A DNA stretch of 64,000 nt from Phycisphaerales bacterium (GTDB taxonomy: Bacteria; Planctomycetota; Phycisphaerae; Phycisphaerales; SM1A02): assembly GCA_029260575.1 (NCBI GenBank), contig JAJDDB010000027.1, positions 64,501-128,500 on the forward strand, read 5' to 3'. The notes beneath the pieces were generated by a model. That model had not been told where the DNA came from and searched no databases. It saw only the letters and a program-made list of their open reading frames with translations. The translations under genes and the position numbers were made by a program. Shown here piece after piece: positions 45,647-54,607 of the stretch (positions are counted from its first letter, which is position 1; every line of letters starts with the position of its first letter).

Positions 45647-46282
45647 ATGCTGGCAGGCTCGATCAGTGTCCTCGATGAAAAGGTTCTCGTGCTCAATCGC
45701 TTCTATGCAGCGATTCGGGTGATCTCTGCGCGCCGGGCGTTCATCATGCTGTGCAAGCAGGCAGCGGAAGTCATTGCTGTCGAGAATGGTCACTACAACA
45801 ACTATGACTTCGCATCGTGGGCGGAAGTGGCGGAGCTGCAGCATCAGGTGGAGCGCGAGAAACACTCGTGGGTGCAGACGCCGCGGATGGTGATCGCGGT
45901 GCCGAAGATTATTCGGTTGCTTGGGTATGACCGACTGCCGCGTCAGGAAGTGAAGCTCAATCGGCGGAACATTTATGCCCGAGATAACAATCGATGTCAG
46001 TACTGCGGCAAGCGGTTCTCGACACGCGAACTGACGCTTGATCATGTAAGCCCGCGCGTGCAGGGCGGCGCGAACACCTGGCTGAATCTGGTGTGCGCGT
46101 GCGTGCCGTGCAATGCGCGCAAGGGTGGTCGCACGCCGACGCAGGCGAATATGAAGTTGATTCGGAAGCCGCTGAAGCCGAAGCGGCATCCTGTTCTTGC
46201 GGTGCGTCTTGGCAGCGGGAAGTACGAATCGTGGAAAGCGTTTATTGATGAGGCGTACTGGACGGTTGAGCTGCGGGATTGA
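45647..46282 (+). CDS. HNH endonuclease domain protein
   Basis: 211 residues, with GGAG six bases before the ATG. The N-terminal half (SISVLDEKVLVLNRFYAAIRVISARRAF...) is the conserved partner region seen in a widespread bacterial HNH subgroup. The C-terminal HNH is CQYCGKRFSTRELTLDHVSPRVQGGANTWLNLVCACVPCNARKGGRTP, with the structural CxxC/CxxC zinc pair and the catalytic DH. Physiological substrate unknown. It is followed by a strong intrinsic terminator. Confidence 0.9.
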   Translation: MLAGSISVLDEKVLVLNRFYAAIRVISARRAFIMLCKQAAEVIAVENGHYNNYDFASWAEVAELQHQVEREKHSWVQTPRMVIAVPKIIRLLGYDRLPRQEVKLNRRNIYARDNNRCQYCGKRFSTRELTLDHVSPRVQGGANTWLNLVCACVPCNARKGGRTPTQANMKLIRKPLKPKRHPVLAVRLGSGKYESWKAFIDEAYWTVELRD

Positions 46283-46310
46283 GTTACGCGACATTGCAAT
46301 TGAATATAAC

Positions 46311-46334
46311 AGCACCGGATGCAAATCCGGTGCT
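46311..46334 (+). terminator. Intrinsic terminator of the HNH gene
   Basis: A perfect ten-base stem (agcaccggat / atccggtgct) capped by a GCAA tetraloop, followed by TTCTCT, 28 bp after the stop codon. Confidence 0.85.
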
Positions 46335-46398
46335 TTCTCTATGCGAGAACAATACACGTATCTTCGAAGACTCAGGTGCGGCTTCCTGGTGGGAAGAA

Positions 46399-46415
46399 CG
46401 CGACCGGCGGTCGCG
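46399..46415 (-). terminator. Probable terminator of the citrate synthase gene
   Basis: A seven-base stem (cgcgacc / ggtcgcg) with a three-base loop, 14 bp past the gltA stop. On the minus strand it is followed by TTCTTCC. Confidence 0.6.
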
Positions 46416-46429
46416 GCTTTGTGGTTGTT

Positions 46430-47578
46430 TTAGCCGCGTTCGTTGATAGGGATGTACGGCTGCTCGTGGGGGCCGATGTATGCAAGCCTTGGGCGAATCA
46501 GGCGGTTGTCCGTTAGTTGCTCAATGCAGTGACCGGCCCAGCCGGACACGCGGCTCATCGCGAACATCGGCGTGAACAGATCGATATCCAGGCCGAGTGA
46601 GTAATACGTTGTGGCTGAATAGAAGTCGACGTTGGGGTAGATCCCCTTGTCAGCGACGGCTTCTTCCATAATCAGTTCGATCTTGTGGCTCATCTCGTAC
46701 AGCTTCAGGTTGCCGGTGTCTTCGGCAAGCTGCTTGGAGAACGTCTTGAGGTACGTGGCGCGCGGGTCGTAGGCTTTGTACACGCGGTGGCCGAAGCCCA
46801 TGACCTTTTCCTTGCGCTCGAGCCTGCCCTTAATGACCGGCTCGACGTTGTTGATGTCGCCGATGTCATTGAGCAAATGCATGACCGCTTCATTGGCGCC
46901 GCCGTGCAGCGGACCCTTCAGAGTGCCTATCGCAGTGGTCATTGCGGAGTACATATCGCTGAGTGTGGCGATCGTGACGCGTCCGGCAAACGTCGATGCA
47001 TTCAGTCCGTGATCAGCATGCAGGATCAGGCAGACATCCAGCGCTTTGGCCATGGTGTCAGTCGGGGCTTCACCGGTCAGCATCTTGATGAAGTTCGCTG
47101 CGAGCGAAAGGCTGAAGTCGGGCTTGACGAATTCCTTACCCTTGCGGTGACGATCGAATGCAGCAATAAGCGTGGGCGTCTTGGCAACGAGCAGCAGCGC
47201 TTTTTCCGTCGCGCCTTCGATGGATGCATCGTCCGCGGTTTCGTCGTACAGCGCCAATGCAGAGACAAGCGTTCGCAGCGCGTGCATCGGCTTGGCGTTT
47301 TTCGGCATCTGCCGCACCATGTCCCACATGCCCTGCGGCAGGTCGTACTCCTTGCGCAGCGATGTATTGAATTGATCCAGTTGACTGCGCGTCGGCAGGG
47401 CACGATGCCACAGCAGATAAACCACTTCCTCGAACGACGACTTACGGGCCAATGTGTCGATCTCGATCCCGACGTATTCGAGAATGCCGTTCTGGCCGTC
47501 GATGAATGACATCTCTGACTCAGCGGCGATCGTATTTGCCAGACCCTTGTCGAAGATTGGTGCGGACGCGGTCGTCAT
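46430..47578 (-). CDS. gltA: Citrate synthase
   Basis: Condenses oxaloacetate and acetyl-CoA into citrate. 382 residues, the short (Gram-positive/2-methylcitrate synthase-like) size class rather than the longer E. coli type. Catalytic motifs: ILHADHGLNAST, GPLHGGANEAVM (first histidine), GFGHRVYKAYDPRA (second histidine) and NVDFYSATTYYSLG (aspartate). The substrate could include propionyl-CoA in this subgroup, but no methylcitrate genes are nearby. Start ATG has AGAGGA seven bases upstream. Confidence 0.95.
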   Translation of the reverse strand: MTTASAPIFDKGLANTIAAESEMSFIDGQNGILEYVGIEIDTLARKSSFEEVVYLLWHRALPTRSQLDQFNTSLRKEYDLPQGMWDMVRQMPKNAKPMHALRTLVSALALYDETADDASIEGATEKALLLVAKTPTLIAAFDRHRKGKEFVKPDFSLSLAANFIKMLTGEAPTDTMAKALDVCLILHADHGLNASTFAGRVTIATLSDMYSAMTTAIGTLKGPLHGGANEAVMHLLNDIGDINNVEPVIKGRLERKEKVMGFGHRVYKAYDPRATYLKTFSKQLAEDTGNLKLYEMSHKIELIMEEAVADKGIYPNVDFYSATTYYSLGLDIDLFTPMFAMSRVSGWAGHCIEQLTDNRLIRPRLAYIGPHEQPYIPINERG

Positions 47579-47800
47579 GGAAAAGTCCTCTTGGCTCGTA
47601 AGTGAGCAGGATTGGGTCACCCGGATTAGGCCGCCATAGCTGACGGTGGAGACGCCCCGGCATGGCCGTCGCATCATGGGCGACAGCAACCCGTAGGCGG
47701 TGCGGTCCTTTGTTGCTGCAGATGCGCGATGATACGTCGGGTCACCGGTCCGAGCAATTCAGGCGGTGCAGAATCGGCCCTTACGAGCATTCTTCTACGA

Positions 47801-48085
47801 TCAACGGGATGTTGGCGCTGACCGTGGCCTACGAACAATTACCAGCGCGACGATGGCGAAGTCGAGTACGGCTGTCAGCATCATGCCGAGGATGGATTGC
47901 AATTCCCCATACTTGGCGGTGTAGATGTAGAGCCCGATGTTGGCGAGGCCGAAGAGTGTCCATGTCGTAATGCTGACGCCGGCAACTGATCTGGCGACGA
48001 TCAGCCGCAGAAGCTGGATTGCTGTAGCGGTTGGAAAGACTACTGCGGGAATCCAGCCGAAGTACGCGGATATGTTTTCAGGCAT
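47801..48085 (-). CDS. SemiSWEET/PQ-loop-like small membrane protein
   Basis: 94 residues with three TM helices. The repeat unit resembles SemiSWEET: ATAIQLLRLIVARSVAGVSITTW in helix 1-loop, TLFGLANIGLYIYTAKYGELQSI in helix 2 and a final hydrophobic helix. The usual PQ dipeptide is IQ here. SemiSWEETs dimerise to form small sugar transporters; transport by this protein is only inferred. AGGAG lies nine bases before the ATG. Confidence 0.75.
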   Translation of the reverse strand: MPENISAYFGWIPAVVFPTATAIQLLRLIVARSVAGVSITTWTLFGLANIGLYIYTAKYGELQSILGMMLTAVLDFAIVALVIVRRPRSAPTSR

Positions 48086-48186
48086 TGGTCAGCACTCCTG
48101 TTTAGATCGCAATCTTTGTGAGCCGTTGGGGCCTGCCAGCCGGATGAGCATCGCGGCTGCGGCGATCACTCTACACTCACCTGCCG

Positions 48187-49380
48187 ATGTTTATCCCGCT
48201 GCGCACAGACCGCCAGACCCGGCGACGCCCCATCGTCACAGAAATCTTGCTGGTTCTGAATCTCGCGGTCTACCTTGCAGGCCTGGCTGGGGAGTATTTC
48301 GGGGTCCTTGCCGATCGCGGTGAACTCGCCCATCAGTTGTGGCTGAACCCGCTTCATTTTGAAGCGTGGCAGTTGATCACCTACCAGTTCCTGCACGACC
48401 CGCACGGGTTCGCGCACATCGTCTTCAACATGCTGTTCTTGTGGGTATTTGGAGCTGCAGTCGAAGATCGTCTCGGACGATTGTGGTTTGTTGCGTTCTA
48501 TCTGGCGGGCGGCGCTGTGGCAGGGCTTGCCCACATGTGGACGAGTGATGCGCCGGTCATCGGCGCGAGCGGTTCTGTCGCAGCAGTCAGCGGCGCATTC
48601 CTCGCGCTGTTTCCGCGCATGCGCATTCAGGTGCTGGTGTTTTTCTTCTTGATTGGTGTCTATGCACTGCCTGCGACACTCTTCATCGGATTGTATTTCG
48701 CAATAGATATGCTGCGCGCAACCGGCGCGATCTTCGGCGGACAAAGCGATGTTGCCTTCATGGCGCACATCGGGGGGTATATCTACGGCTTCACAGTGGC
48801 ATTCACATTGCTCGGCACCGGCGTACTCAAACGCACAGAGTTTGATGCGTTTTACTTATTTCGCCAGGCTCGGCGACGTGCGGAATTCCGTCGCGCACAG
48901 AAGCAATCCGAAGGCGCAGTCTGGGATGCCTCAGCGTCCAACACCAGAACCGACAAGCCGGCCCGGCTGCAGGCTGAACGTAAGATGAAACCAGCGGATG
49001 AACAACTCCTCCGCAAACGATCTGCGATTCACTCAATGCTCGATGAGCATCGGACTGATGAAGCAGTTTCGGTTTATGTAGAATTTCAACAGGAGTTTCC
49101 CAACGGAGTGCTCAGCCAGCGACATCAGACCGACATTGCCAACGCGCTGTATGCGTCTGGCAACTACGGCGAAGCGGCTCAGGCATACGAACGTCTCTTG
49201 GCCCACCATAAGCGAGCGGACACCTCCGGCGAGATACGACTGCTTCTGGCAATGATCCTTGCTCGCCAACTGGGGCAGCTTGATCGGGCTAAGGAGCTGC
49301 TCAAAGAAGCTCAACCGCGCCTTTCCAGTGACAGCCAACGCGATTTGGCCGATCAGCTACTGACGGAACTGAATACATGA
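48187..49380 (+). CDS. Rhomboid-family intramembrane serine protease with C-terminal TPR-like tail
   Basis: 397 residues. Residues ~15-215 carry the six-helix rhomboid core: WQLITYQFLHDPHGFAHIVFNMLFLWVFG, then IGASGSVAAVSGAFL with the catalytic serine, and MAHIGGYIYGF with the catalytic histidine. The cytoplasmic tail (~250-397) contains helical repeats (DIANALYASGNYGEAAQAYERLLAHHK, LARQLGQLDRAKELLKEAQ) of TPR type, probably for substrate or partner binding. The gene overlaps trpF by 4 bp (ATGA). Confidence 0.92.
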   Translation: MFIPLRTDRQTRRRPIVTEILLVLNLAVYLAGLAGEYFGVLADRGELAHQLWLNPLHFEAWQLITYQFLHDPHGFAHIVFNMLFLWVFGAAVEDRLGRLWFVAFYLAGGAVAGLAHMWTSDAPVIGASGSVAAVSGAFLALFPRMRIQVLVFFFLIGVYALPATLFIGLYFAIDMLRATGAIFGGQSDVAFMAHIGGYIYGFTVAFTLLGTGVLKRTEFDAFYLFRQARRRAEFRRAQKQSEGAVWDASASNTRTDKPARLQAERKMKPADEQLLRKRSAIHSMLDEHRTDEAVSVYVEFQQEFPNGVLSQRHQTDIANALYASGNYGEAAQAYERLLAHHKRADTSGEIRLLLAMILARQLGQLDRAKELLKEAQPRLSSDSQRDLADQLLTELNT

Positions 49381-50039
49381 TTGATCCATTTGACCTGAAC
49401 GAACCCCGAACACGCATCAAGATCTGCGGCATTACCACTGCGGAGATGGCATTCGTTGCTGTTGATGCTGGCGCTGATGCAATCGGACTGATGCTGGCTG
49501 AGCAATCGCCGCGGTGCATTTCATGGGAGCAGGCAGAAGCGATCGCCGAACTTCTGGATGATGACTGCCCGCCGGTTGCGGTCTTCTGTGATCATCCGAT
49601 TGAGCGAGTCGAGCGCTGGCCCGGTCCTGTTGTGCAACTGCACGGCGATGAGGATCCCGAATATGTCATTGAACTGCATCGTCGTCGGCCGGAGTTGTTG
49701 ATCACCAAAGGATTCATGTTCAGCATAGAAGCGGTGCAGAAATGGGATAGATGCGAAGCGCTGCACGCGATGTTGGTTGACGGATCAGCCGGTGGACACG
49801 GTGAAGCATTCAACCACAACGAGCTTGGGGTACTGATGCCGCAGCTTGAAACGCCAGTGATTCTGGCAGGCGGTTTGAATTCCGAGAATGTTGCCGAAGC
49901 TATTGCTCGGGTTCGACCGTTTGCAGTTGATGTCAGCAGCGGTGTGGAATCGGAGCGCGGCGTGAAGGATGCTGACAAGATTCGCAGCTTCTGTCAGGCT
50001 GTCGAGGATACAGACGACGTCTTGCGCGAAGAAGCGTAG
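49377..50039 (+). CDS. trpF: Phosphoribosylanthranilate isomerase
   Basis: Amadori rearrangement in tryptophan biosynthesis. 220 residues, single TIM barrel. Catalytic cysteine in RIKICGITTAEMA and the aspartate in FAVDVSSGVESERGVKD; VQLHGDEDPEYV and VILAGGLNSENV complete the family pattern. It is coupled to the rhomboid gene by an ATGA overlap rather than to other trp genes, a dispersed arrangement common in Planctomycetota. Confidence 0.96.
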   Translation: MIDPFDLNEPRTRIKICGITTAEMAFVAVDAGADAIGLMLAEQSPRCISWEQAEAIAELLDDDCPPVAVFCDHPIERVERWPGPVVQLHGDEDPEYVIELHRRRPELLITKGFMFSIEAVQKWDRCEALHAMLVDGSAGGHGEAFNHNELGVLMPQLETPVILAGGLNSENVAEAIARVRPFAVDVSSGVESERGVKDADKIRSFCQAVEDTDDVLREEA

Positions 50040-50052
50040 CGCGTGCGGCAAT

Positions 50053-50514
50053 TTACTGCACTGGCGTCTTCGTCTTACGCACAACGCGCACACCATCAAT
50101 CCGCAAATCTTTATCGACTGCTTTGGTCATATCCCATAGCGTTAATGCAGCGCTGCTGACTGCTTGCAGAGCTTCCATCTCGACGCCAGTCTTCGACGTT
50201 GTGCGCGCGACTACTTCGATGCGCATTCTGCCAGCTGATACCCGTTCGAAGTTCACTGTGACGGATTCCAGCGGGAGCGTATGACACAATGGGATAAGTT
50301 CATCGCAGCGCTTGGCGGCTGCGATTCCCGCAATTCGCGCGACTGCAAGTGCCTCCCCTTTCGGCAACTGACCTTGCTCCAACAGATCAAGCGTTGCTGA
50401 TGTCGCGCAGAAAAACCCTTCCGCAACGGCTTCGCGGTGCATCGGCGTCTTGTGGCCGACATCAACCATCTGCGCTCGGCCGTGATCATCAGTATGTGTG
50501 AGTTTGTCAGACAT
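50053..50514 (-). CDS. moaC: Cyclic pyranopterin monophosphate synthase accessory protein
   Basis: Converts the MoaA product into cyclic pyranopterin monophosphate in molybdenum-cofactor synthesis. 153 residues with the full set of motifs: MVDVGHKTPMHREA, AKRCDELIPLCHTLPLES, KTGVEMEALQAVS and DMTKAVDKDL. The upstream amidohydrolase stops 3 bp before its start, so the genes share a transcript. Other moa genes are not in the window. Confidence 0.96.
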   Translation of the reverse strand: MSDKLTHTDDHGRAQMVDVGHKTPMHREAVAEGFFCATSATLDLLEQGQLPKGEALAVARIAGIAAAKRCDELIPLCHTLPLESVTVNFERVSAGRMRIEVVARTTSKTGVEMEALQAVSSAALTLWDMTKAVDKDLRIDGVRVVRKTKTPVQ

Positions 50515-50517
50515 TGT

Positions 50518-52065
50518 TTACATCGCATCGTACACGACGCGGCCTCCGACGATCGTCATCACTACACGTGGCATTGCGTTGGACCAGTCTGTGGTCATCG
50601 GATCAGAATCGAGCACGATAAGATCGCCGAGCCCGCCGACTCGAATTGTGCCGGAGTCAGGCATCTGCAGGATCTGGGCGGCACCGGCTGTATACGCATG
50701 CAGCGCCTCAGGAACCGAAATGGTTTCGCCAATCAAGAACTGTTCACCTTCACTGGTCAGGCCGTTGACAGCAGCGCGGATGCCTGCAAGCGGGTCGGCT
50801 GAGACAATCGGCCAATCCGAGCCGAATGCAAGCAGCGCACCAGCATTGCGAAGTGATCGAAACGCAAAGCTTCCCGCCAGGCGTCGTTGGCCCAACCGGC
50901 GGGCAGCATACCGCCCATCATCGCACAGATGCAGCGGTTGCATGCTTGCGATGACATTGCGAAAGCGAGCAATGTCAGATGGATCAAGTTGCTGAGCGTG
51001 TTCAATGCGCGCAGCTTCGGGCTTACCATCCGCACGCAGGTCAAGCTCGTCAACGACATCAAGAGCCAACCGCGCTGCAGCGTCGCCAATTGCATGCATG
51101 GATGGCGAAAACCCGTGCGCCGCAACATATCGCGCCCATTCTTTCAAATGACCATCTCTGGCATGTTCGAGCATCAATCCACGATTGCCTGCGTCATCCG
51201 AATAGTCCTCAAGCAACCATGCCGATCGTGATCCAAGCGTGCCATCAAGAAATGACTTGTATCCAATGATTGCTAGTACATCGTCATTGCGATTGCGCAG
51301 CGCTTCACCATCTGCCAGGTCAAGCGGCCAGTCACGATCCAACAATGTAATTCGGCAGCGCATCGACAACTGATCTCGAAGAGGTTCGAATACCTGATGC
51401 ACGTTTGCGGTGTATTCCATCGAGCCAACTGCAGTCAGGCCAAGCGCGTGGCAGTGGGCTTGTGCCGCCAGGAGCGCTTGCTGCTTCTCGTGCGCGGACG
51501 GTTGTGGAATGATCGGATTGACGAGTTTCCACGCTGCCGCTTCGACGAGCAAACCGGTCGGCGCCCCGCAATCATCTCGAAGAATCCGCCCGCCGGGCAC
51601 TTCGGCTGCGAGGTCCAGTTGCTTGAGTACAGCACTATTTACCAGCACCGCGTGATGATCCATCCGGTGACAGACGATCGGGCGATTACGCATTTCGCCG
51701 AACCATGTGAGATTCGGATCGTCACCGCCCCAATTCTCGCTGGACCAGCCGTGCGCAACGAGCCACGCATCACCTGGCAATGCGCGATGCCACCTGGTGA
51801 TTGCCTGCTCGAATTGAGTTCGGCTGGTGATGTTGGAGAGATCGAGTTGTTGTAAGGACAACCCGCCGTTGAGCATGTGCATGTGCGCATCGATCAAGCC
51901 GGGCACGACGCATCGACCGTCGACATCAATCACACTGGCATCGCGCGTTGGTGGTTTATCAATTGAAACGATTCGGCCGTGGCTCACCATCACCGAATGC
52001 GCTGTCGGACGACCCGGCTGTTGAATGAATATGCGGGCGTTTGTGAGGGCGAGAGTGCCATCCAT
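50518..52065 (-). CDS. YtcJ-like metal-dependent amidohydrolase
   Basis: 515 residues with ATG at 52065 (GTG at 52083 possible). Amidohydrolase-superfamily features: VVPGLIDAHMHMLNGG with the HxH metal ligands, HRMDHHAVLVNSAVL, IGYKSFLDGTLGSRSA, SMHAIGDAA, ARIEHAQQLDPSDIARF and ALLAFGSDWPIVSADPLAGI, all typical of the YtcJ/AepA-type group. Substrates in this group are mostly unknown. It is operonic with moaC and divergent, across 58 bp, from the lipoprotein gene that follows. Confidence 0.9.
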   Translation of the reverse strand: MDGTLALTNARIFIQQPGRPTAHSVMVSHGRIVSIDKPPTRDASVIDVDGRCVVPGLIDAHMHMLNGGLSLQQLDLSNITSRTQFEQAITRWHRALPGDAWLVAHGWSSENWGGDDPNLTWFGEMRNRPIVCHRMDHHAVLVNSAVLKQLDLAAEVPGGRILRDDCGAPTGLLVEAAAWKLVNPIIPQPSAHEKQQALLAAQAHCHALGLTAVGSMEYTANVHQVFEPLRDQLSMRCRITLLDRDWPLDLADGEALRNRNDDVLAIIGYKSFLDGTLGSRSAWLLEDYSDDAGNRGLMLEHARDGHLKEWARYVAAHGFSPSMHAIGDAAARLALDVVDELDLRADGKPEAARIEHAQQLDPSDIARFRNVIASMQPLHLCDDGRYAARRLGQRRLAGSFAFRSLRNAGALLAFGSDWPIVSADPLAGIRAAVNGLTSEGEQFLIGETISVPEALHAYTAGAAQILQMPDSGTIRVGGLGDLIVLDSDPMTTDWSNAMPRVVMTIVGGRVVYDAM

Positions 52066-52123
52066 TGTGTGCAGTATATCCACAGCATGTATTGCCGAGA
52101 TGCATCGAACCGATACACTTGTA

Positions 52124-52807
52124 ATGATGACGTTGCGAACACTTCAAGGTCCGTTCATTCTGATGGCAGCTGTTCTGTTTCTCTGTGGCTGTGATGATGC
52201 AGCGCCGCGCGCGTCAAACACCAACGGTGATCAAGCGCCAAACGTCTACCGTCAGCACTCATCAGATCAACAGCAGCGCCATAGCAACTGGCAGCCGGCG
52301 GAAGACCCTACCGTTTTGCACGTAGCCGGACTGGAATTCACGAAACCTGCGACTTGGATCGAATCGCAGCCATTGACGAATCTGCGCCATTCCAATTTTT
52401 CGGTTCCCGGACAAAGCGGCGAGGGCGCAGCTGAGCTTGCAGTTTTCATAATGCCCGATGCTGAGTCCGTGGATTTTGAACTGCATGTCCAGCGATGGCA
52501 GATACGCTTTGAACCGGACGCGAGTGGTTCCAGACCCAAACCGACTCGAATGCAGCTTCGAGCTGGAGGCGTTGATATTCCAGCGGTGCGATTGGACGGT
52601 GCATATCAGAAACCGGGGGCAGCCTGGTTCACCCCCGGCCAGTCATTGGTCGCTGCAGTACTTCTCGGAGATGGGGGGCAGGTCGTCCTGCGACTTTCCG
52701 GACCACGTTCCACGGTTACCATTCAAGAACCTCGATTCATTTCGATGATCGAGAGTCTGCGGGAAATCGACAGTACAAAGCAATCTGCACAGCAATCCAG
52801 CCGTTAA
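52124..52807 (+). CDS. Putative lipoprotein of unknown function
   Basis: About 227 residues with a signal peptide and lipobox (LMAAVLFLCGC). A polar Asn/Gln-rich linker (~30-65) leads to a beta-rich domain starting VLHVAGLEFTKPATWIESQP, with strands ELAVFIM, MQLRAGGVDIPAVRLDGAY and AAVLLGDGGQVVLRLSGP. The pattern resembles small secreted proteins with a PsbP/DUF1795-like fold, though I cannot confirm it. It precedes the thioredoxin-like protein by 32 bp. Confidence 0.75.
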   Translation: MMTLRTLQGPFILMAAVLFLCGCDDAAPRASNTNGDQAPNVYRQHSSDQQQRHSNWQPAEDPTVLHVAGLEFTKPATWIESQPLTNLRHSNFSVPGQSGEGAAELAVFIMPDAESVDFELHVQRWQIRFEPDASGSRPKPTRMQLRAGGVDIPAVRLDGAYQKPGAAWFTPGQSLVAAVLLGDGGQVVLRLSGPRSTVTIQEPRFISMIESLREIDSTKQSAQQSSR

Positions 52808-52839
52808 ACCCCTGTAAACCATCTCTATGGAGTGGAAGA

Positions 52840-54063
52840 ATGCGATTGAATAAATCGGTAAATCTCTTTCTGGTGGTCGTTGCGACAGTCACGACGATCA
52901 TTTCATTCGGTGCCGGGCAATCGACACAGCCCGATGTCGATGTAAAGCCAGAAAGCAATCCCTCCAAGGCTGCCGGCACAAATGAGTTTCCGGATTCGTG
53001 GTACATGAAGGATCCGATCACCAAGAAACGATACGCCGGGTGGCAGGAAATCGAGGGATTCGCAACGCCGCGCCTCAAGATTCACGGTTGGGCTGCGAAC
53101 GGGATCGATCTCGAAGAACTCAAAGGCAAAGTCGTGGTGGTGAACTTCTGGTCGCTCGAATGCGGACCGTGCCTCCTGCAATTCCCCAAGAATGTCGAAC
53201 TCGCAAACCGCTTGGCCAGCGACGACTTCATCTGGCTGAGCATTCACGACGACAGCATTTCTAAAGAACGTCTCCCGGCAACGGTCCGCCAGTTTCAACC
53301 CGGACACCCAATCGGCGTCGATCAGTTTGACATTAGTTCGCGTGCTTGGAACGTCCCGGCGCACCCGTTCTATTACATCCTTGATCGCGCTGGCACTGTA
53401 CGCGCAATGGGACTCAAGCGGCGCCGTGTTGCACAGGTGGTCAAACAACTTCTGGAAGAGCCGTATAAGGCTCCACAGCAAGAAGTTCCGCGCCCGGAAC
53501 AGCCGCAGCCGAGCGCGCAGAACGCCAAATCCGCTGTTATTCCGAAGGCCTGGCTGGAAGGAACTGATCAAGAGCGACGACTTCTGGCCAATCAGATGAA
53601 TTTTGCGAAACCGCTGTTGCCGGAGTCAGAGAAGTGGTTGAACACCGAAGCACTGACAGAAGCAGACCTTAATGACAAGGTCGTCATGCTCGACTTCTGG
53701 GCAACCTGGTGTATGCCCTGTCGAAACGCAGTTCCCAAGACGAACGAATTGTATGAGAAATACAAGGAGAAAGGTCTGGAGATCATCGGAGTGTGCCATC
53801 CGAGAGGTGCTGAGAAGATGGCGACAATTGTCGAACAATGGGGAATTAAGTTCCCCGTCTGTGCTGACACAAAGGGACTGATCACCGAAGCCTACCGCGT
53901 CAACGGGTGGCCCGACTATTACTTCATCGATCGCAGCGGAACCCTTCGCGTTATTGATGGTAAGAACGCACACGTCGAAGAAATAGTCAAAGCGCTTCTC
54001 AACGAGCCGCGGCCGAAACCAAGGACTGCCCCAGACAAGAACAACGCCGTCCTGACCGAATGA
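52840..54063 (+). CDS. Exported protein with two TlpA-type thioredoxin domains
   Basis: 407 residues with an N-terminal signal or anchor (LFLVVVATVTTIISFGAG). Domain 1 (~90-205) has GKVVVVNFWSLECGPCLLQFP, with a CGPC active site; domain 2 (~265-385) has DKVVMLDFWATWCMPCRNAVPK, with CMPC. Each is followed by the cis-proline segment (NVPAHPFYYI; GWPDYYFI). A Pro/Gln-rich linker separates them. Likely a periplasmic thiol-disulfide oxidoreductase; the target, such as cytochrome c or secreted proteins, is unknown. The double domain is unusual compared with single-domain TlpA/ResA. Confidence 0.88.
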   Translation: MRLNKSVNLFLVVVATVTTIISFGAGQSTQPDVDVKPESNPSKAAGTNEFPDSWYMKDPITKKRYAGWQEIEGFATPRLKIHGWAANGIDLEELKGKVVVVNFWSLECGPCLLQFPKNVELANRLASDDFIWLSIHDDSISKERLPATVRQFQPGHPIGVDQFDISSRAWNVPAHPFYYILDRAGTVRAMGLKRRRVAQVVKQLLEEPYKAPQQEVPRPEQPQPSAQNAKSAVIPKAWLEGTDQERRLLANQMNFAKPLLPESEKWLNTEALTEADLNDKVVMLDFWATWCMPCRNAVPKTNELYEKYKEKGLEIIGVCHPRGAEKMATIVEQWGIKFPVCADTKGLITEAYRVNGWPDYYFIDRSGTLRVIDGKNAHVEEIVKALLNEPRPKPRTAPDKNNAVLTE

Positions 54064-54085
54064 TGTGACGCTACATCAACGGTTT

Positions 54086-54607
54086 TCAGTGTTCATCAAG
54101 TGGCAGGAAACGTGCGCCGCTCTCAATATAGAAATTCACGAGGTTGCCCGGCTGAATGACTGCAAAGTCCTGCTGCGGAGGGGCTGTAATCCACATCGGA
54201 ATTGCAACATCCACCAAGATGCGCCCTGAATCCGGATCGGCGAACAGCACCGTACCAGCGACAATGCGCGGATGTCCCCAGACCGGCTCAATAAACCGGC
54301 CGCCGCCCTCAGCAGGGTGGATGCGCAATGCGTTGGCTTCGATTCTGCCTTTGATTCGCTTGCCGATCGCCGCGCCGAATTGCGCTGCAGGAACATCAGG
54401 TACGAGATGAATCTGGTAGCTCGTGCCTGAAATCGCAAGTACGAGATTCTCATCCGTCAGTTCAATGAGCTTGCCACTGACAATGTCTTTGAATTCGGTG
54501 TCGATCGTCAACGCAGGAGTTCCTTCTACCGATAATTGATTTGCGTCGGCGGATAATAGCACCTGCCTGAGGTTCTGCTTATTCCTCCGGTTGGGTCGTC
54601 GGCTCAT
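54086..54607 (-). CDS. Hypothetical protein downstream of the esterase
   Basis: About 173 residues; the start is uncertain and is set at the ATG at 54607, which overlaps the esterase gene by 29 bp. The core from ~35 onward is beta-rich (ALTIDTEFKDIVSGKLIELTDENLVLAISGTSYQIHLVP, AGTVLFADPDSGRILVDVAI) and resembles two OB- or barrel-like repeats, without signal peptide. Not recognised. Same strand and coupled with the esterase gene. Confidence 0.65.
   Translation of the reverse strand: MSRRPNRRNKQNLRQVLLSADANQLSVEGTPALTIDTEFKDIVSGKLIELTDENLVLAISGTSYQIHLVPDVPAAQFGAAIGKRIKGRIEANALRIHPAEGGGRFIEPVWGHPRIVAGTVLFADPDSGRILVDVAIPMWITAPPQQDFAVIQPGNLVNFYIESGARFLPLDEH

Noticed and set aside
45503-46357. 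284-codon minus-strand ORF opposite the HNH gene
   Set aside because: Arg/His/Pro-rich antisense shadow of a gene with clear HNH motifs.
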